Assembly (NCBI RefSeq): GCF_000758605.1
Contig: NZ_CP009282.1
Coordinates: 6,572,001 to 6,636,000, forward strand
Source: Paenibacillus sp. FSL R5-0912
GTDB taxonomy: Bacteria > Bacillota > Bacilli > Paenibacillales > Paenibacillaceae
Length of the DNA: 64,000 nucleotides
Direction: 5' to 3'
The translations under genes and the position numbers were made by a program. Shown piece after piece: positions 1 through 9,600 of the stretch. Every line of letters begins with the position of its first letter. Positions within the stretch are counted from its first letter, which is position 1. The notes under the pieces are model-generated. The model saw nothing but the letters and a program-made list of their open reading frames with translations. It was not told the DNA's origin and did no database searches.

Positions 1-1148
1 CTTCCCTCAACAGCTGTACCGTCCGTGCCAGTGCCGCTCTTCTCTGTGTTCAGTGAAGGTGCGGGAATAGCGATTCCCGGCGCGCTGCTGCCGTTCTCGC
101 CGACAGGCTGGCCCTGATTGTCGTAATAGTACATCGGGACATCGCCGACAACCATCAGGTAGGAGACAGGAATTTCTGTATCCACGATCTGCGGCTCCAT
201 ATCAAACGGAATGACGACCGCAACCTCGGTCACAATATGAATAAAGACTTCAACGAGAATCATGTTGATGCCGGCATTTTGCTGCCGCGTGTTCAGCTCC
301 ACCTTTACCGCGCCCTGCGGTTCGATTTTGATCGGAATATCCGGCCCAAATGAAGCAATCAGCGGACTGCCCAGCGCCTGGCCCAGCGGAATATGCTCCG
401 TCTGGTTATGCAGCTCCTGCAACGTGGACTGAATGACCTCGGCCGCCTGTGAAGTAATCCGCATATGCTCCTTATAGTTGAGCATGAACCCGGATATTTT
501 GCCGTTCTTATCTGTCTTCCAGTCAATCAGCGCCTCCGCGTTCCCCCCGTCCGCAACCTGGGAAGTAATCGCCTTGTTAATGGATTCCGTAGCGATTTGC
601 TTCACCCGGATCTGCGCCAGATGGAGGATCGGCGGCTTCATATGCTGCTCCACATAACGCAGCCCCTGAAGCACAGCCAGAATCAGCAGCAGGCTCAGGA
701 TGATCCAGAATCTGCCCCGGCGGCGCGGCTTCCGGCCTTTCCCGGCCACGGCCTCCTGCTTCTTCCGCTCCCGGCCGCGGAACAGGCTGAATCCCCCGCT
801 CCGGCTGGCTTTACGCCAGACACGGTAGCCCGGAGCGCCTGCTCCTGCACCGGGCGAAGCCGTCTCATAACCCGCTTCCTTCCTGTCCGGCCGGATTCCC
901 GACCTCGAAGGCTTCGCCACGAATACACCGCCCCGGCTTGATGCCCCTGCCCCGGACCTGGACGGCTTCGCCGCGAATCTTGCTCCCGAACCCGGCGGCC
1001 GGAAGACTGCCTTCGACGGTTTGGCCTTGAACGCCGGGCTGCGTCCGGCTGGTCTCGGCAACCCGCTCCAGCTGAACCTCGGCAGCCGCAGACGGCTGAA
1101 GAGTGATGCGCCTGCCCGCCGGTTCCCCCATTTTCTGATTCTGCCCAT
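1..1148 (-). CDS. yunB: Sporulation protein YunB, C-terminus cut by window edge
   Basis: About 382 codons are open from an ATG at 1148, preceded by a GGGAGG ribosome-binding site, to the left edge, so the stop lies outside the window. The protein starts with a basic, Pro/Ser/Gly-rich stretch of about 145 residues containing repeated AKPSRSG-like motifs. A membrane segment follows (FWIILSLLLILAVLQGL, about residues 150-170). The rest matches what I recall of YunB, a mother-cell protein made during sporulation: IRVKQIATESINKAI, then GPDIPIKIEPQGAVKVEL and a C-terminal MYYYDNQGQPVG. Bacillus subtilis YunB has about 254 residues, so the long basic N-terminal extension is unusual. A shorter reading frame at 865-1191 overlaps it and is treated as a shadow. 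The identification is fairly firm; the start is less so because of the extension. Confidence 0.8.
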   Translation of the reverse strand, partial: MGRIRKWGNRRAGASLFSRLRLPRFSWSGLPRPAGRSPAFKAKPSKAVFRPPGSGARFAAKPSRSGAGASSRGGVFVAKPSRSGIRPDRKEAGYETASPGAGAGAPGYRVWRKASRSGGFSLFRGRERKKQEAVAGKGRKPRRRGRFWIILSLLLILAVLQGLRYVEQHMKPPILHLAQIRVKQIATESINKAITSQVADGGNAEALIDWKTDKNGKISGFMLNYKEHMRITSQAAEVIQSTLQELHNQTEHIPLGQALGSPLIASFGPDIPIKIEPQGAVKVELNTRQQNAGINMILVEVFIHIVTEVAVVIPFDMEPQIVDTEIPVSYLMVVGDVPMYYYDNQGQPVGENGSSAPGIAIPAPSLNTEKSGTGTDGTAVEG

Positions 1149-1273
1149 GCCTTGCAGTCCCTCCCGACATTCCTGCGGTCAAGCCGCCCATGTACTATAG
1201 GCTATTCGGGACGAACGCAAAAAAGAAGAACATCCCTGCGGCAGAACACCGCAGAAATATTCCTCTTTGGAGA

Positions 1274-1400
1274 AGTAGATACGGCTTTACCGCCCTTGTA
1301 TAAGGATGTTACCGTTTCAGCGAGAAATAGAAGGATAAGTTATCGTGTGAAACCTATAAATTCTTATTTTTGAACAAAAATCACCCTTACGGGTAAATTC
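1274..1400. repeat. Dispersed intergenic repeat, copy A
   Basis: This stretch aligns over about 120 bases with 2536-2660. Both contain an imperfect hairpin (ACGGCTTTACCGCCCTT against AAGGATGTTACCGT), then the shared run ACCGTTTCAGCGAGAAA, then a related AT-rich tail ending in ATTCTTATNTTT and AAAAANCACCC. It lies upstream of yunB and has no plausible coding frame. Its function is unknown. Confidence 0.75.
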
Positions 1401-1476
1401 AGCCGGAGTTTATGCGCTTATATTGATCTACTCAGACTACTTCTGGGAAGCCCCCGGGGAAATCAAGCACAATAAT

Positions 1477-1727
1477 GCCCTCATTCCTGCTTGCCATCCG
1501 CTTTCAGCGGATTCAAGGGCACTTTTGCCCCTCATTTCCTCCTACCGCCCACTTTTGGCGAATTCAGGGGCACTTTTGCCCCTCATTCCTGCCTGCCACC
1601 CACTTTCAGCGGATTCAAGGGCACTTTTGCCCCTCATTCCCGCCTGCCACCCACTTTTGGCGAATTCAGGGGCACTTTTGCCCCTCATTTCCGCCTGCCA
1701 CCCGCTTCCGGCGGCTTCAGCGGGATT
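1477..1727. repeat. 51-bp tandem repeat, about 4.5 units
   Basis: The run GCACTTTTGCCCCTCAT begins at 1519, 1570, 1621 and about 1672, a period of 51 bases. Each unit holds two small hairpins: AGGGGCA/TGCCCCT and a CCGC-TTTCA-GCGG or CCAC-TTTTGGCG variant, and the two variants alternate. Because 51 is a multiple of three, artificial reading frames run through it in several phases; I reject them. A diverged single unit occurs at 43612-43660. Confidence 0.9.
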
Positions 1728-1757
1728 ACCCATACATAATTTACCAGCCAACAAGTT

Positions 1758-1802
1758 GAAACGGCTTCTCCGTCCTTCTAGAGGAGGAGAAGCCGTTTCA
1801 GC
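1758..1802. terminator. Hairpin, probable terminator of the TVP38-type gene; repeat copy C
   Basis: A perfect 13-bp stem (AAACGGCTTCTCC at 1759-1771, GGAGAAGCCGTTT at 1786-1798) closes a 14-base loop just downstream of the minus-strand gene ending at 1820. Its AAACGG...CCGTTTCAGC ends match the hairpin of repeat copies A and B, so it may be a shortened member of that family used as a terminator. Confidence 0.6.
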
Positions 1803-1819
1803 ATATTTTAAAGATAAAC

Positions 1820-2434
1820 CTAATGCCCCATCCGCTTGCGCTTATCCTCCTGCAGATGCCCCCAATGACGGCGGACAAAAATAGCGATCAGAATCACCAT
1901 AAACACCGCATACCACGTAAGGAATCCGTTCCATTCCTCCCGGGGGACAATCAGCGAGGAGCTGATCGTTCCAAACAGCCAGATATAAGACAGGTTTCCA
2001 AGCACCGTCCCCCAGATAAATGCAGCAGGCTTAATCGGAGAAACAGCCGACATCAGATTGATTATATTGCTCGGCACAATCGGAATCGTGCGCAGCAGCA
2101 CCAGGGTCCAGATGCCATAGCGGTCCAGGTACATCTGCCATTTGTCATAACGCTTCAGCTTATATCCCCATTTCCGGTCAAACCACTCAAAGAGATAACG
2201 CCGGAACAGGAAGTAGACGAGCACCGCACCAATATTACAGGCCAGCCAGCTGACAATCATCCCGCCAATAACATTAAATACAGAGACATGAAGCACAATC
2301 AGGATCGCGAGTGGGAAAAATCCGAACAAACTTTGCAGTACCGCCAGTGGAACGGTAGCGAATAGAATGGAAGGGCCGCTCAGTCCAAGACTCTGCAGCA
2401 GCCAATCGATCCAGGCATTAATGGTCTCAGTCAC
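1820..2434 (-). CDS. TVP38/TMEM64 (DedA-like, SNARE-associated domain) membrane protein
   Basis: This 204-residue polytopic membrane protein starts at GTG 2434 after AAGGGGAG. The central region carries the VTT/SNARE-associated family signature: a re-entrant stretch with GGMIVSWLACNIGAVLVYFL, then RYGIWTLVLLRTIPIVPSN with the conserved arginine and prolines, and a glycine-rich final helix pair. Relatives (B. subtilis YtxB and YdjZ types) are integral membrane proteins linked to lipid scrambling or undecaprenyl-phosphate handling in the wider DedA superfamily; the exact substrate of this one is unknown. It stands alone, with repeat DNA on both sides and a hairpin directly behind it. Confidence 0.8.
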   Translation of the reverse strand: MTETINAWIDWLLQSLGLSGPSILFATVPLAVLQSLFGFFPLAILIVLHVSVFNVIGGMIVSWLACNIGAVLVYFLFRRYLFEWFDRKWGYKLKRYDKWQMYLDRYGIWTLVLLRTIPIVPSNIINLMSAVSPIKPAAFIWGTVLGNLSYIWLFGTISSSLIVPREEWNGFLTWYAVFMVILIAIFVRRHWGHLQEDKRKRMGH

Positions 2435-2535
2435 GGAGTTCTCCCCTTTCCTGACTCCTTGCAGCAGCTGTCTCCTGATTTCATACTGAACATAAGGGAA
2501 TCGCTCATTAACGTTTGTTTCGTGAATCTCAAGTG

Positions 2536-2634
2536 GAAACGGCGTTGCCGTCCTTTAAAAAGGACGGTACCGTTTCAGCGAGAAAGATAAGGAACATTTA
2601 TTACGCGAAGCATATACATTCTTATCTTTTCAAG
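2536..2634. repeat. Dispersed intergenic repeat, copy B
   Basis: The copy begins with a near-perfect palindrome at 2537-2575 (AAACGGCGTTGCCGTCCTTT facing AAAGGACGGTACCGTTT), followed by CAGCGAGAAAGATAAGG and an AT-rich tail matching copy A at 1274-1400. It lies between the TVP38-type gene and the end of opuAC. Confidence 0.75.
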
Positions 2635-2636
2635 AA

Positions 2637-2658
2637 AAACACCCCTCTCGGGGTGTTT
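2637..2658 (-). terminator. Rho-independent terminator, probably of the opuA operon
   Basis: A perfect 9-bp stem (AAACACCCC / GGGGTGTTT) with a TCTC loop is followed, on the minus strand, by TTTTTCTTG. It lies about 140 bases downstream of the opuAC stop codon and points the right way. Confidence 0.7.
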
Positions 2659-2794
2659 GTTGAATGAGTTTGCTTATGATATGTACATCTAAAGAACAGT
2701 CGTTAGCGTACAAGTTACAGAATTGTAGCCTAGTTCTTTCAATCATAGCACACATCGTTCTTCTCTGCCAAATCACTGATTAACGGAACAATCT

Positions 2795-3679
2795 CTACAA
2801 ATTCACTCCGGTAATCCACTCATTCACCTTGGCTTCATTGTTATCGACCCAATCTTTGGCCGCTTCCTCCGGCGATTGTCCGCCTTGAATCTTGACCATA
2901 ACCTGAGCCATATCGTCTGCGGTCCACTTGAATTGACTTAAGAACAGATAAACATCAGGCATATCATCCTTCAGACTTTTCCGTACCATAGTATGGATCT
3001 GTTCAGCACCGCCGTATACTTTCTTGGGGTCATCCAGATATTTCAGATCCATATTCGCGAACATCCAGTGCGGAGTCCAGCCGGTAACTACAATCGGTTC
3101 ATTGTTGTCAAAAGCCTTCTGCAGCTCCTGTGCCATCGCCGCCGAAGAGCTCTCAAGCAGCGTATAATCGCTTAATCCGTACGCTTCAATTGCGGCTTCG
3201 GTAGCCGTCATAATTCCGGCCCCCGGTTCGATTCCGATAATCATGTTATCCAGCGAAGCTGCAACTTCTGCATTGTTCAGATCTTCAATGGAATTGATAT
3301 CCATATATGCAGGAACGGCAAGTCCAGTCTTCGTTCCATCCAGATTCACACCGGCATCTACGATATCATTGCCGTATTTCTCCAGATAGGAAGCATGGGT
3401 ACCCGGCAGCCAGGCGGCTACCATCGCATCCGCACTTCCATCAGCAATCCCTGCCCACATTGGACCGGCATCGACCTGGAGCATTTCTACCGTAACGCCA
3501 AGCTTCGATTCCAGTACTTCCTTAACCACGTTTGTGCTGGCAATTTCCGAATCCCAGGCTACATAAGCCAGCTTCACCGAAGAATTATCCTTGGACGAGC
3601 ATCCGGAAATAACAACAACCATCATCAATAGCATAATCAAGCCGAGCTGGCTCAGTTTCATCGATTTAAATTTACTCAT
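2795..3679 (-). CDS. opuAC: Glycine betaine ABC transporter, substrate-binding lipoprotein
   Basis: OpuAC captures glycine betaine or related compatible solutes outside the membrane and delivers them to the OpuAA-OpuAB importer under osmotic stress. A lipoprotein signal peptide ends at VVVISGC, with the lipidated cysteine near residue 27. The mature protein shows the type II binding-protein fold of the family, with AAWLPGTHASY and VTGWTPHWMF supplying the tryptophans expected to cage the trimethylammonium group. It is the last gene of the operon, 19 bases after opuAB. An in-frame GTG at 3694 overlaps the ribosome-binding site, so I prefer the ATG at 3679, although its spacing to GAGGAG is long. 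Confidence 0.9.
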   Translation of the reverse strand: MSKFKSMKLSQLGLIMLLMMVVVISGCSSKDNSSVKLAYVAWDSEIASTNVVKEVLESKLGVTVEMLQVDAGPMWAGIADGSADAMVAAWLPGTHASYLEKYGNDIVDAGVNLDGTKTGLAVPAYMDINSIEDLNNAEVAASLDNMIIGIEPGAGIMTATEAAIEAYGLSDYTLLESSSAAMAQELQKAFDNNEPIVVTGWTPHWMFANMDLKYLDDPKKVYGGAEQIHTMVRKSLKDDMPDVYLFLSQFKWTADDMAQVMVKIQGGQSPEEAAKDWVDNNEAKVNEWITGVNL

Positions 3680-3698
3680 ATGAATTTTAAACACTCCT

Positions 3699-4535
3699 CT
3701 ATCCTTGTTGTTTGGGCTTGAACAGCTTCTGGGTCAGACGGTCCAGCAATATCGCAATAATAACAATGGCAATTCCCGCTTCAAAGCCAGCCCCTGTCTT
3801 GGCCTGTGATACCGCACGGTACACATAGGCTCCGACACCCTGGGCGCCGATCATAGACGAGATTACAACCATCGACAGCGATAGCATAATGGTCTGGTTA
3901 ATGCCGGCCATAATCGTAGGCAGGGCAATCGGCAGCTGCAGCTTGAACAGCTTCTGTCCTGCTGTCGATCCGAACGCATCCGCAGCCTCCACAAGCTCCG
4001 GCGATACCTGCCGGATACCCAGGTTCGTTAGACGGATGGTTGGCGGGATAGCAAATATAATAGAAGCAATCACCCCGGGCACTACACCCAGAGAGAAGAA
4101 CGATACCGCAGGCAGCAGATATACGAACGCCGGCATCGTCTGCATAAAGTCAAGTATAGGCGTAGCAATGTTCTGGAAGGTCTTGCTCTGTGCACAGAGC
4201 ACACCCAGCGGAACCCCGATAATTACAGCCAGCAAGGAAGCCGTCAGCACAAGGGCCAGCGACTGCATTGAGGGGTCCCATAATCCGAGATTATCAATCA
4301 GCAGCAGCCCGATCACTGCGAACAATGCCATCCGCCATTTGCCGATCCAATAAGCCAAAGCGGCGATAAGTATGGTCAGCACAATCGCGGGCAGGAATGT
4401 TAGCGCCGCATCAATGCCGCTTACCATTCCGCCGATCACAGCATGAATGAGATCGAAGAAGGGGCCGAAATAAGTCGTCAGCCAGTCTTCGAGCCATTCT
4501 ACGCCCTTTCCGAGCGGTATTTTGGGTAAATTCAT
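3699..4535 (-). CDS. opuAB: Glycine betaine ABC transporter, permease
   Basis: A 278-residue permease of the ProW/OpuAB family with a short N-terminal amphipathic region and about six to seven membrane helices. The cytoplasmic coupling loop carries EAADAFGSTAGQKLFKLQLP, the EAA motif that contacts the ATPase. It forms the membrane channel of the OpuA importer. Its ATG lies inside the end of opuAA (4-base ATGA overlap), which indicates translational coupling, and is preceded by GGAAGGAGG. The length is normal for the family. Confidence 0.93.
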   Translation of the reverse strand: MNLPKIPLGKGVEWLEDWLTTYFGPFFDLIHAVIGGMVSGIDAALTFLPAIVLTILIAALAYWIGKWRMALFAVIGLLLIDNLGLWDPSMQSLALVLTASLLAVIIGVPLGVLCAQSKTFQNIATPILDFMQTMPAFVYLLPAVSFFSLGVVPGVIASIIFAIPPTIRLTNLGIRQVSPELVEAADAFGSTAGQKLFKLQLPIALPTIMAGINQTIMLSLSMVVISSMIGAQGVGAYVYRAVSQAKTGAGFEAGIAIVIIAILLDRLTQKLFKPKQQG

Positions 4536-5731
4536 AAACCAAGTCCTCCTTCCGGAACCGCATTACCGGCAAGTGCGGACAGCACGGCTCCCTTGATGAC
4601 AATGCCCTTCAGCTTGTCACCCTCGTCTACTACCGCAACCGGCAGATGCGTCTCCGACATCATCTCGAACAGGTCATTCAGCAGGGTATCCGGCCGTACA
4701 CGGGGAATCTCCCGCTGCATGACTTCCAGAATGCTGCGGTTCTCTTTCAGTGCCTGTGCCGCATTCTCCGCTGTAATTACACCTTGGAGCTTCATTTCAT
4801 TATCTGCCACATACAGGCTGGATACTCCGCTGTCCCGCATAAGCTGCAGGGCTACCCGGGGGCCGCGTTCCGGACGGATCATCTCCGGCTGGCGCATGAC
4901 ATGAGCGGCGGTCAGCACCTTAGACAAGTCGACGTCCTCAACGAATCGTTCTACATATTTATTTGCAGGCTGAATGAGGATTTCTTCCGGCGAACCGATC
5001 TGGACAATGACGCCGTCCTTCATCAGTGCAATCCGGTCACCGATCCGCAGCGCCTCATCGAGATCATGCGTGATGAATACAATGGTCTTCTTCACCCGGG
5101 CCTGCAGCTCCAGCAGCTCCTGCTGCATATCCTTGCGGATCAGCGGATCAAGTGCACTGAAGGCCTCATCCATCAGCAGAATATCCGGATCATTGGCAAG
5201 CCCTCTGGCCAGACCGACACGCTGCTGCATGCCGCCGCTCAGTTGATCCGGGCGGTGATGCTCCCAGCCCTTAAGGCCGACCAGCTCAAGTGCTTCCATG
5301 GCAAGACGGGTTCGCTTGCTTTTCTCCACACCTTGCACTTCGAGTCCGTATTCCGCATTGGCCAGCACACTGCGGTGCGGGAACAACGCGAACTTTTGAA
5401 AGACCATGCCGATATTCTTGCGCCGGAACTCTCTTAGCTGCTCCGGATTCATCTGGACAACGTCCTTGCCCTTGAACAATACTTGGCCCCCAGTGGGCTC
5501 AATCAGCCGGTTCAATAACCGGACGAGCGTGGACTTACCGCTGCCCGACAATCCCATAATGACAAATATTTCTCCTTCTTCAATGCTGAATTCGGCTTTG
5601 TTCACGCCAACCGTCAGCTTGGCTTCCCGGGCAATCTTCTCTTTGGACCAGCCTTGTTCTAATAATGGAAGTGCCCGTACCGCATCATGACCGAATACTT
5701 TGGTAAGCTGTTTCACCTCTATAATTGCCAT
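4532..5731 (-). CDS. opuAA: Glycine betaine ABC transporter, ATPase with CBS domains
   Basis: The 399-residue ATPase energises OpuA. Walker A is GLSGSGKST (residues 60-68), the signature is LSGGMQQRVGLARGLA, Walker B is ILLMDEAFSALDP and the H-loop is VFITHDLDEA. The C-terminal third (about 280-399) holds tandem CBS domains, which in relatives sense ionic strength or cyclic-di-AMP. AAGGAGG precedes the ATG. It is the first gene of opuAA-opuAB-opuAC and is transcribed divergently from gbsR, so repression of this promoter by GbsR is the likely control, relieved under osmotic stress or by choline as in B. subtilis (inference). Confidence 0.94.
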   Translation of the reverse strand: MAIIEVKQLTKVFGHDAVRALPLLEQGWSKEKIAREAKLTVGVNKAEFSIEEGEIFVIMGLSGSGKSTLVRLLNRLIEPTGGQVLFKGKDVVQMNPEQLREFRRKNIGMVFQKFALFPHRSVLANAEYGLEVQGVEKSKRTRLAMEALELVGLKGWEHHRPDQLSGGMQQRVGLARGLANDPDILLMDEAFSALDPLIRKDMQQELLELQARVKKTIVFITHDLDEALRIGDRIALMKDGVIVQIGSPEEILIQPANKYVERFVEDVDLSKVLTAAHVMRQPEMIRPERGPRVALQLMRDSGVSSLYVADNEMKLQGVITAENAAQALKENRSILEVMQREIPRVRPDTLLNDLFEMMSETHLPVAVVDEGDKLKGIVIKGAVLSALAGNAVPEGGLGL

Positions 5732-5780
5732 GGTGACCTCCTTCTCTCCCCTTAATATTTCAGGTTAGTTCTCCTGACCT

Positions 5781-5810
5781 AGTGTAACGGACTTGTGAAA
5801 AGAGACGCAA
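5781..5810 (-). promoter_or_regulatory. Candidate opuA promoter
   Basis: On the minus strand, TTGCGT and TACACT are separated by 18 bases, about 50 bases before the opuAA start. The upstream part of the same intergenic region holds a short direct repeat, AACTTTACGAACTTTACG, a possible regulator site. Weak match, offered as a candidate only. Confidence 0.35.
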
Positions 5811-5987
5811 AGCGCATATTCGCTTAAAATTTAGTGTACAGTTTTAACTTTACGAACTTTACGTATAGAATACTCTGTTTAACGCCATATTCCGTTCCAG
5901 ATGAATTCTTTACTTATAGCAGCGGATTTGATTACAATACATTGGAGAGGTTTGTTGCCTGTCAGCCTATTCCTCAGGAGGGACATC

Positions 5988-6542
5988 ATGAACGATTTAG
6001 AGGGGCTTCTGCCCGAACAAATAGAGCGAATCAGCAAAGTCCGAGAGCGGGTCATCGATTCCATCGGTAAAAATATGGATTTGTACGGGATTACCCTGTC
6101 CATTGGACATTTATACGGCTACATGTATTTCAATCAGGGTCCGGTTACACTGGACGAACTGAGCAGCACTATGGGGATGAGCAAGACTTCGATGAGTACC
6201 GGCGTGCGCACGCTGCTGGATCTGAAGATGATCGATAAAGTCTGGGGAAAAGGCACCCGCAAGGATCTGTTCGAGGTGGTCCCGGACTGGCATCAGAACT
6301 TCAGCGACTACTTCTCCATTAAATGGAGAAAAGCAGTCGAGGGTAATATGACTGCACTTAACAAATCATTGTCCGAGATCCAGCAGATGAAGCAAGAATA
6401 TGCGGACGAGCCGGACATCCTGCGCCTGCTTTTGACCGATGAGGCCAAAATTGAGGAAGCGATCAAATATTACCGCTGGCTGCTGAAGCTGATCGAAGCG
6501 CTGGAGACCGGCAAGATTTTTGAATTAATCCCTAAAGAATAA
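5988..6542 (+). CDS. gbsR: GbsR/MarR-type repressor of glycine betaine uptake
   Basis: This 184-residue protein belongs to the GbsR branch of MarR-like regulators. A winged helix-turn-helix lies at about 25-95 (VTLDELSSTMGMSKTSMSTG with GTRKDLFEV forming the wing), followed by a helical dimerisation region. In B. subtilis, GbsR represses glycine-betaine uptake and synthesis genes and responds to choline. Its divergent position next to opuAA supports the same job here. I chose the ATG at 5988, which has a CAGGAGG site seven bases upstream, over an upstream in-frame ATG at 5901 that lacks one. Confidence 0.85.
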   Translation: MNDLEGLLPEQIERISKVRERVIDSIGKNMDLYGITLSIGHLYGYMYFNQGPVTLDELSSTMGMSKTSMSTGVRTLLDLKMIDKVWGKGTRKDLFEVVPDWHQNFSDYFSIKWRKAVEGNMTALNKSLSEIQQMKQEYADEPDILRLLLTDEAKIEEAIKYYRWLLKLIEALETGKIFELIPKE

Positions 6543-6580
6543 TATCAGCCATATACGTTAATCCTATTCCGCACAAATGA

Positions 6581-6620
6581 AAACGGCCGCGATCCTTATA
6601 TTCAAGGATCACGGCCGTTT
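6581..6620. terminator. Bidirectional terminator between gbsR and the glucanase gene
   Basis: AAACGGCCG and CGGCCGTTT flank a second complementary pair (GATCCTT/AAGGATC), giving a stem of about 17 bp with one mismatch. It lies between two genes that converge on it and has A-rich and T-rich flanks on the respective sides. Confidence 0.8.
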
Positions 6621-6642
6621 ATCATTGTCTGTTAATGTACCG

Positions 6643-9600
6643 TTACGGAATCTCCACCAGGCTGACATCATCGATATAAATATGGTTGCCTGCCTGGATA
6701 GCCGTGTTGGTCTCTGTGCTATTTCCGTCAATGAGCCCCATAAGGAATACCAGATGTGCACCCGCATCGGTGCTGTCATTCATAGTGAAGGTGTAGCTGA
6801 AGGGCTGCATTTCTCCCGTTAACGCTACAGCGGTTGCCGGCAGATATTTCGTGTAATCTCCACCGAAATGTTCAAGCGCCACTTCAATCAGACGGTTCAC
6901 ATCCGAGCGGGCCTTGAAGCTCAAGGTGTAGCTCTTGCCCTGCACCAGCCTCAGATCCCTGTAATCGACCTGGGCGGCGTAGTTCGCAGATCCTGTGAAG
7001 TTCAGCAAGACTTCCAGCTCTCCGTCCCTGACTGCGGCATTTCCTGCACCTTCAAAGTACTGGGTCCAGCCCTTCATGCCTTCAGCATCGAAGGTCCCGT
7101 TATCCAGCGTGCCGCTGGCGGGTTCAATGACCGGACCGCCTGTAACCTCCCGGACCGCAATGTCGTCCAGAGAGATCGTATGCGCTGTGCTGTTGGCCGT
7201 TCCGTCTTCGCCCAGCGTTTTGCCGATCAGATAGTTCAGCTTCAGCGGATTGTTGTTGGTAACCGTGAACTGTGCACTGTAGGTCGCCCAGGTTGCCGTG
7301 ACATCGAACTTCGCTTGGGCTGGCTGGGCAGAGGTGCCGCTATACTCCACGATCATCTGCCGCGGAACCGTAGATTTGGCTTTGAAGCTCAGTTCATAGG
7401 TTTTGCCTGCTTCAAGCCGGATATCCTCCTGATAGAGCTGCGTATGCCAGACTTCTGATCCGGCAGCATTAATCTGCACATCCGCTATACCGCCAGCCAC
7501 TTGAAAGGACGACATGCCCTTGTCCGGGGACCAGGTTGACCAGCCTGCATCGCCTGCGCCGAATGAACCGTTGAATACCAGATTATCGCCGCTTGCCAGA
7601 ATGTACTGGACCACCGACGCTGCGACATATCCATCGGCTTCTACAGAGATGATGTAGCGGTCCTCTGCCGGAAAAACCGCCGCATCGATCCGAAGGGTGC
7701 CGGATTGAACCGCGTACTGCTCCTTCCCGAGCATTGTTCCGTTTACCTTCACTGCCTTAATCTTACTTGACCAATCCTCTTTCTCTGCAAAGGTAAGCTC
7801 AACCGGCTGCAGCACCCGGTTATTGGTGCTGTCCGCAACCAGCTCCTGCGGCTTGGCCGGAGCATCCTTAACCTCGAATTTCACATTGTTGATCATAATA
7901 TCATGAGCCTGCGCAATGCTTACACCCTCCACTTTGCCGAGCAGGAACTTCAGCGACAATGTATCCTTGGTCAGTTGCGTAAATTCCAGTGCGTAATGCT
8001 TCTTTTCCGGTGACAGCTTCACAATCTTGCTATGCGAAGGGGAATTTTGTCCATTCTCTGCCCTTACGCTGATCTCACGGGCTACACTGGAACTGGCATC
8101 AAATTCGATGATATATTTCATTCCGGCAGCAGCCTTCAGGCCATTCTGGAACAGCATGACCGAATAGGCCTGATTGCCGGTATTCGTAATGCTGAATTTC
8201 GCTACTCCGTCTGCAACTGCCGCGGTACTCTGGCCGCCGTCTTCCGCAAGCAACCGCTCCCAGCCATTAAAACCATTGCTGAAATCGCCGTTCTTAAGCG
8301 GGAAGTAGTCAATGTCGGGATCGTAATAGAAACTCGTGCGCAGCAGCAGGAACTGATCCAGCACCACGGTTCCGGCATCGCTGCCAAGCCGCAGCACGAA
8401 CTGGCCCAGATGATCCGTTGCTCCCGCGAGATCAGTGAACACGGCTTCGACCTTGTGCTTGCCTGCAATAAGCTGCACCGGCTGTGAAGCATATACTGAG
8501 CCGTCATGGCCCCGCAATTCAACTGTGGCCGTCCGGGCGGAGGAGCTGTCGGCCTCGAAGGTCAGCTTGTAATCATGCCCCTGCACCAGGAAGATTCCTT
8601 TCTGCAGCAGGGTAACATCAGCCTCCGCGCCTCCGTTGCCTGCAATCTCCAGCTTCAGCCGGCTATCCTTAACAACCGGGCTGACCTCTGCACCTCCCGT
8701 ACCTTCGATATGCCAATAGCTGCGTCCGTTCACTTCGCCCAGATCAAAGCTGCCGTTGTAGAGATGGTTGCCGCTGCCCAGCGGCGTTTTGGCACTGTCA
8801 TGATCGAACGGAATATGATCAATCTCTTCGAGCCGGGCATTGCCGAGCCATACCGGTGAAGCATTGGTGCCCATATTGAACTCGATCCGCGCTGCGTTAT
8901 CCGAGCTCTCCTTCATTTGGAACATCGTCTCGAAATGCTGAATCTCCGGTGTCAGATCAGCTTTGAACGCCGGTGAATACGCCGGGAATCCCCGCGGCGC
9001 CCCGCCTGTCAGCCGGACGCTTATATCACGCGCCGTATCCGTCTTGGCATCGAAGCTCAGCTTGTAGTATCTTCCCTTCGCCAGGGAGACAATGGCCTGC
9101 GGCTGGATGGAGTAGGTATTGCCCCCGGGCTTGCTGATGTTTACCTTAAGGAAATTCTGCCCGCCTATCGGCTCAACCGATAGAGCTGCATCCGCTCCTT
9201 CATCCTTGTACAATACCCAGTGCGCTGTATTCGGAATGCCCATTCCGGCATCGCCATCCACTTGTTCGGTGAAGCCGTTGTTATGAATGAAGTTGCCGTC
9301 CTCAAGCGGCAGCTTAGCTCCCTCCAGATAAGGCTCCTTCTCAAACTCAACCGGTACCGGTTCCCGGTACTCGCGCCCGGTCAGCTCGTATATTCGTACA
9401 TAGTCAATTTCCATGGAACTCGGAAATACAGTATCTTCCGTAGGGTTACCGTCAAAATTGCCGCCTACCGCCAGGTTCATCAGAAGGTGGAATCTCTGGT
9501 TGAACGGTGCCGGATACGCATTCATTGCCGGCTGGCCGCTGCTCTTGCTGTACCAGTCATTCTTCGTGGAGTATAATACGCCATCCACATACCAGCGGAT

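Noticed and set aside
465..941. Open plus-strand frame across yunB
   Set aside because: It lies opposite a coding frame with recognisable YunB features; no ribosome-binding site and arginine/proline-rich shadow composition.
865..1191. Minus-strand 108-codon frame at the start of yunB
   Set aside because: It runs in another phase over the basic N-terminal extension and ends before the membrane helix; the YunB frame has the better start site.
1477..1727. Possible CRISPR array
   Set aside because: Units are contiguous, with no unique spacers, and no cas genes are present.
1423..1884. Several overlapping reading frames through 1423-1884
   Set aside because: They result from the 51-bp repeat (a multiple of three), not from a gene.
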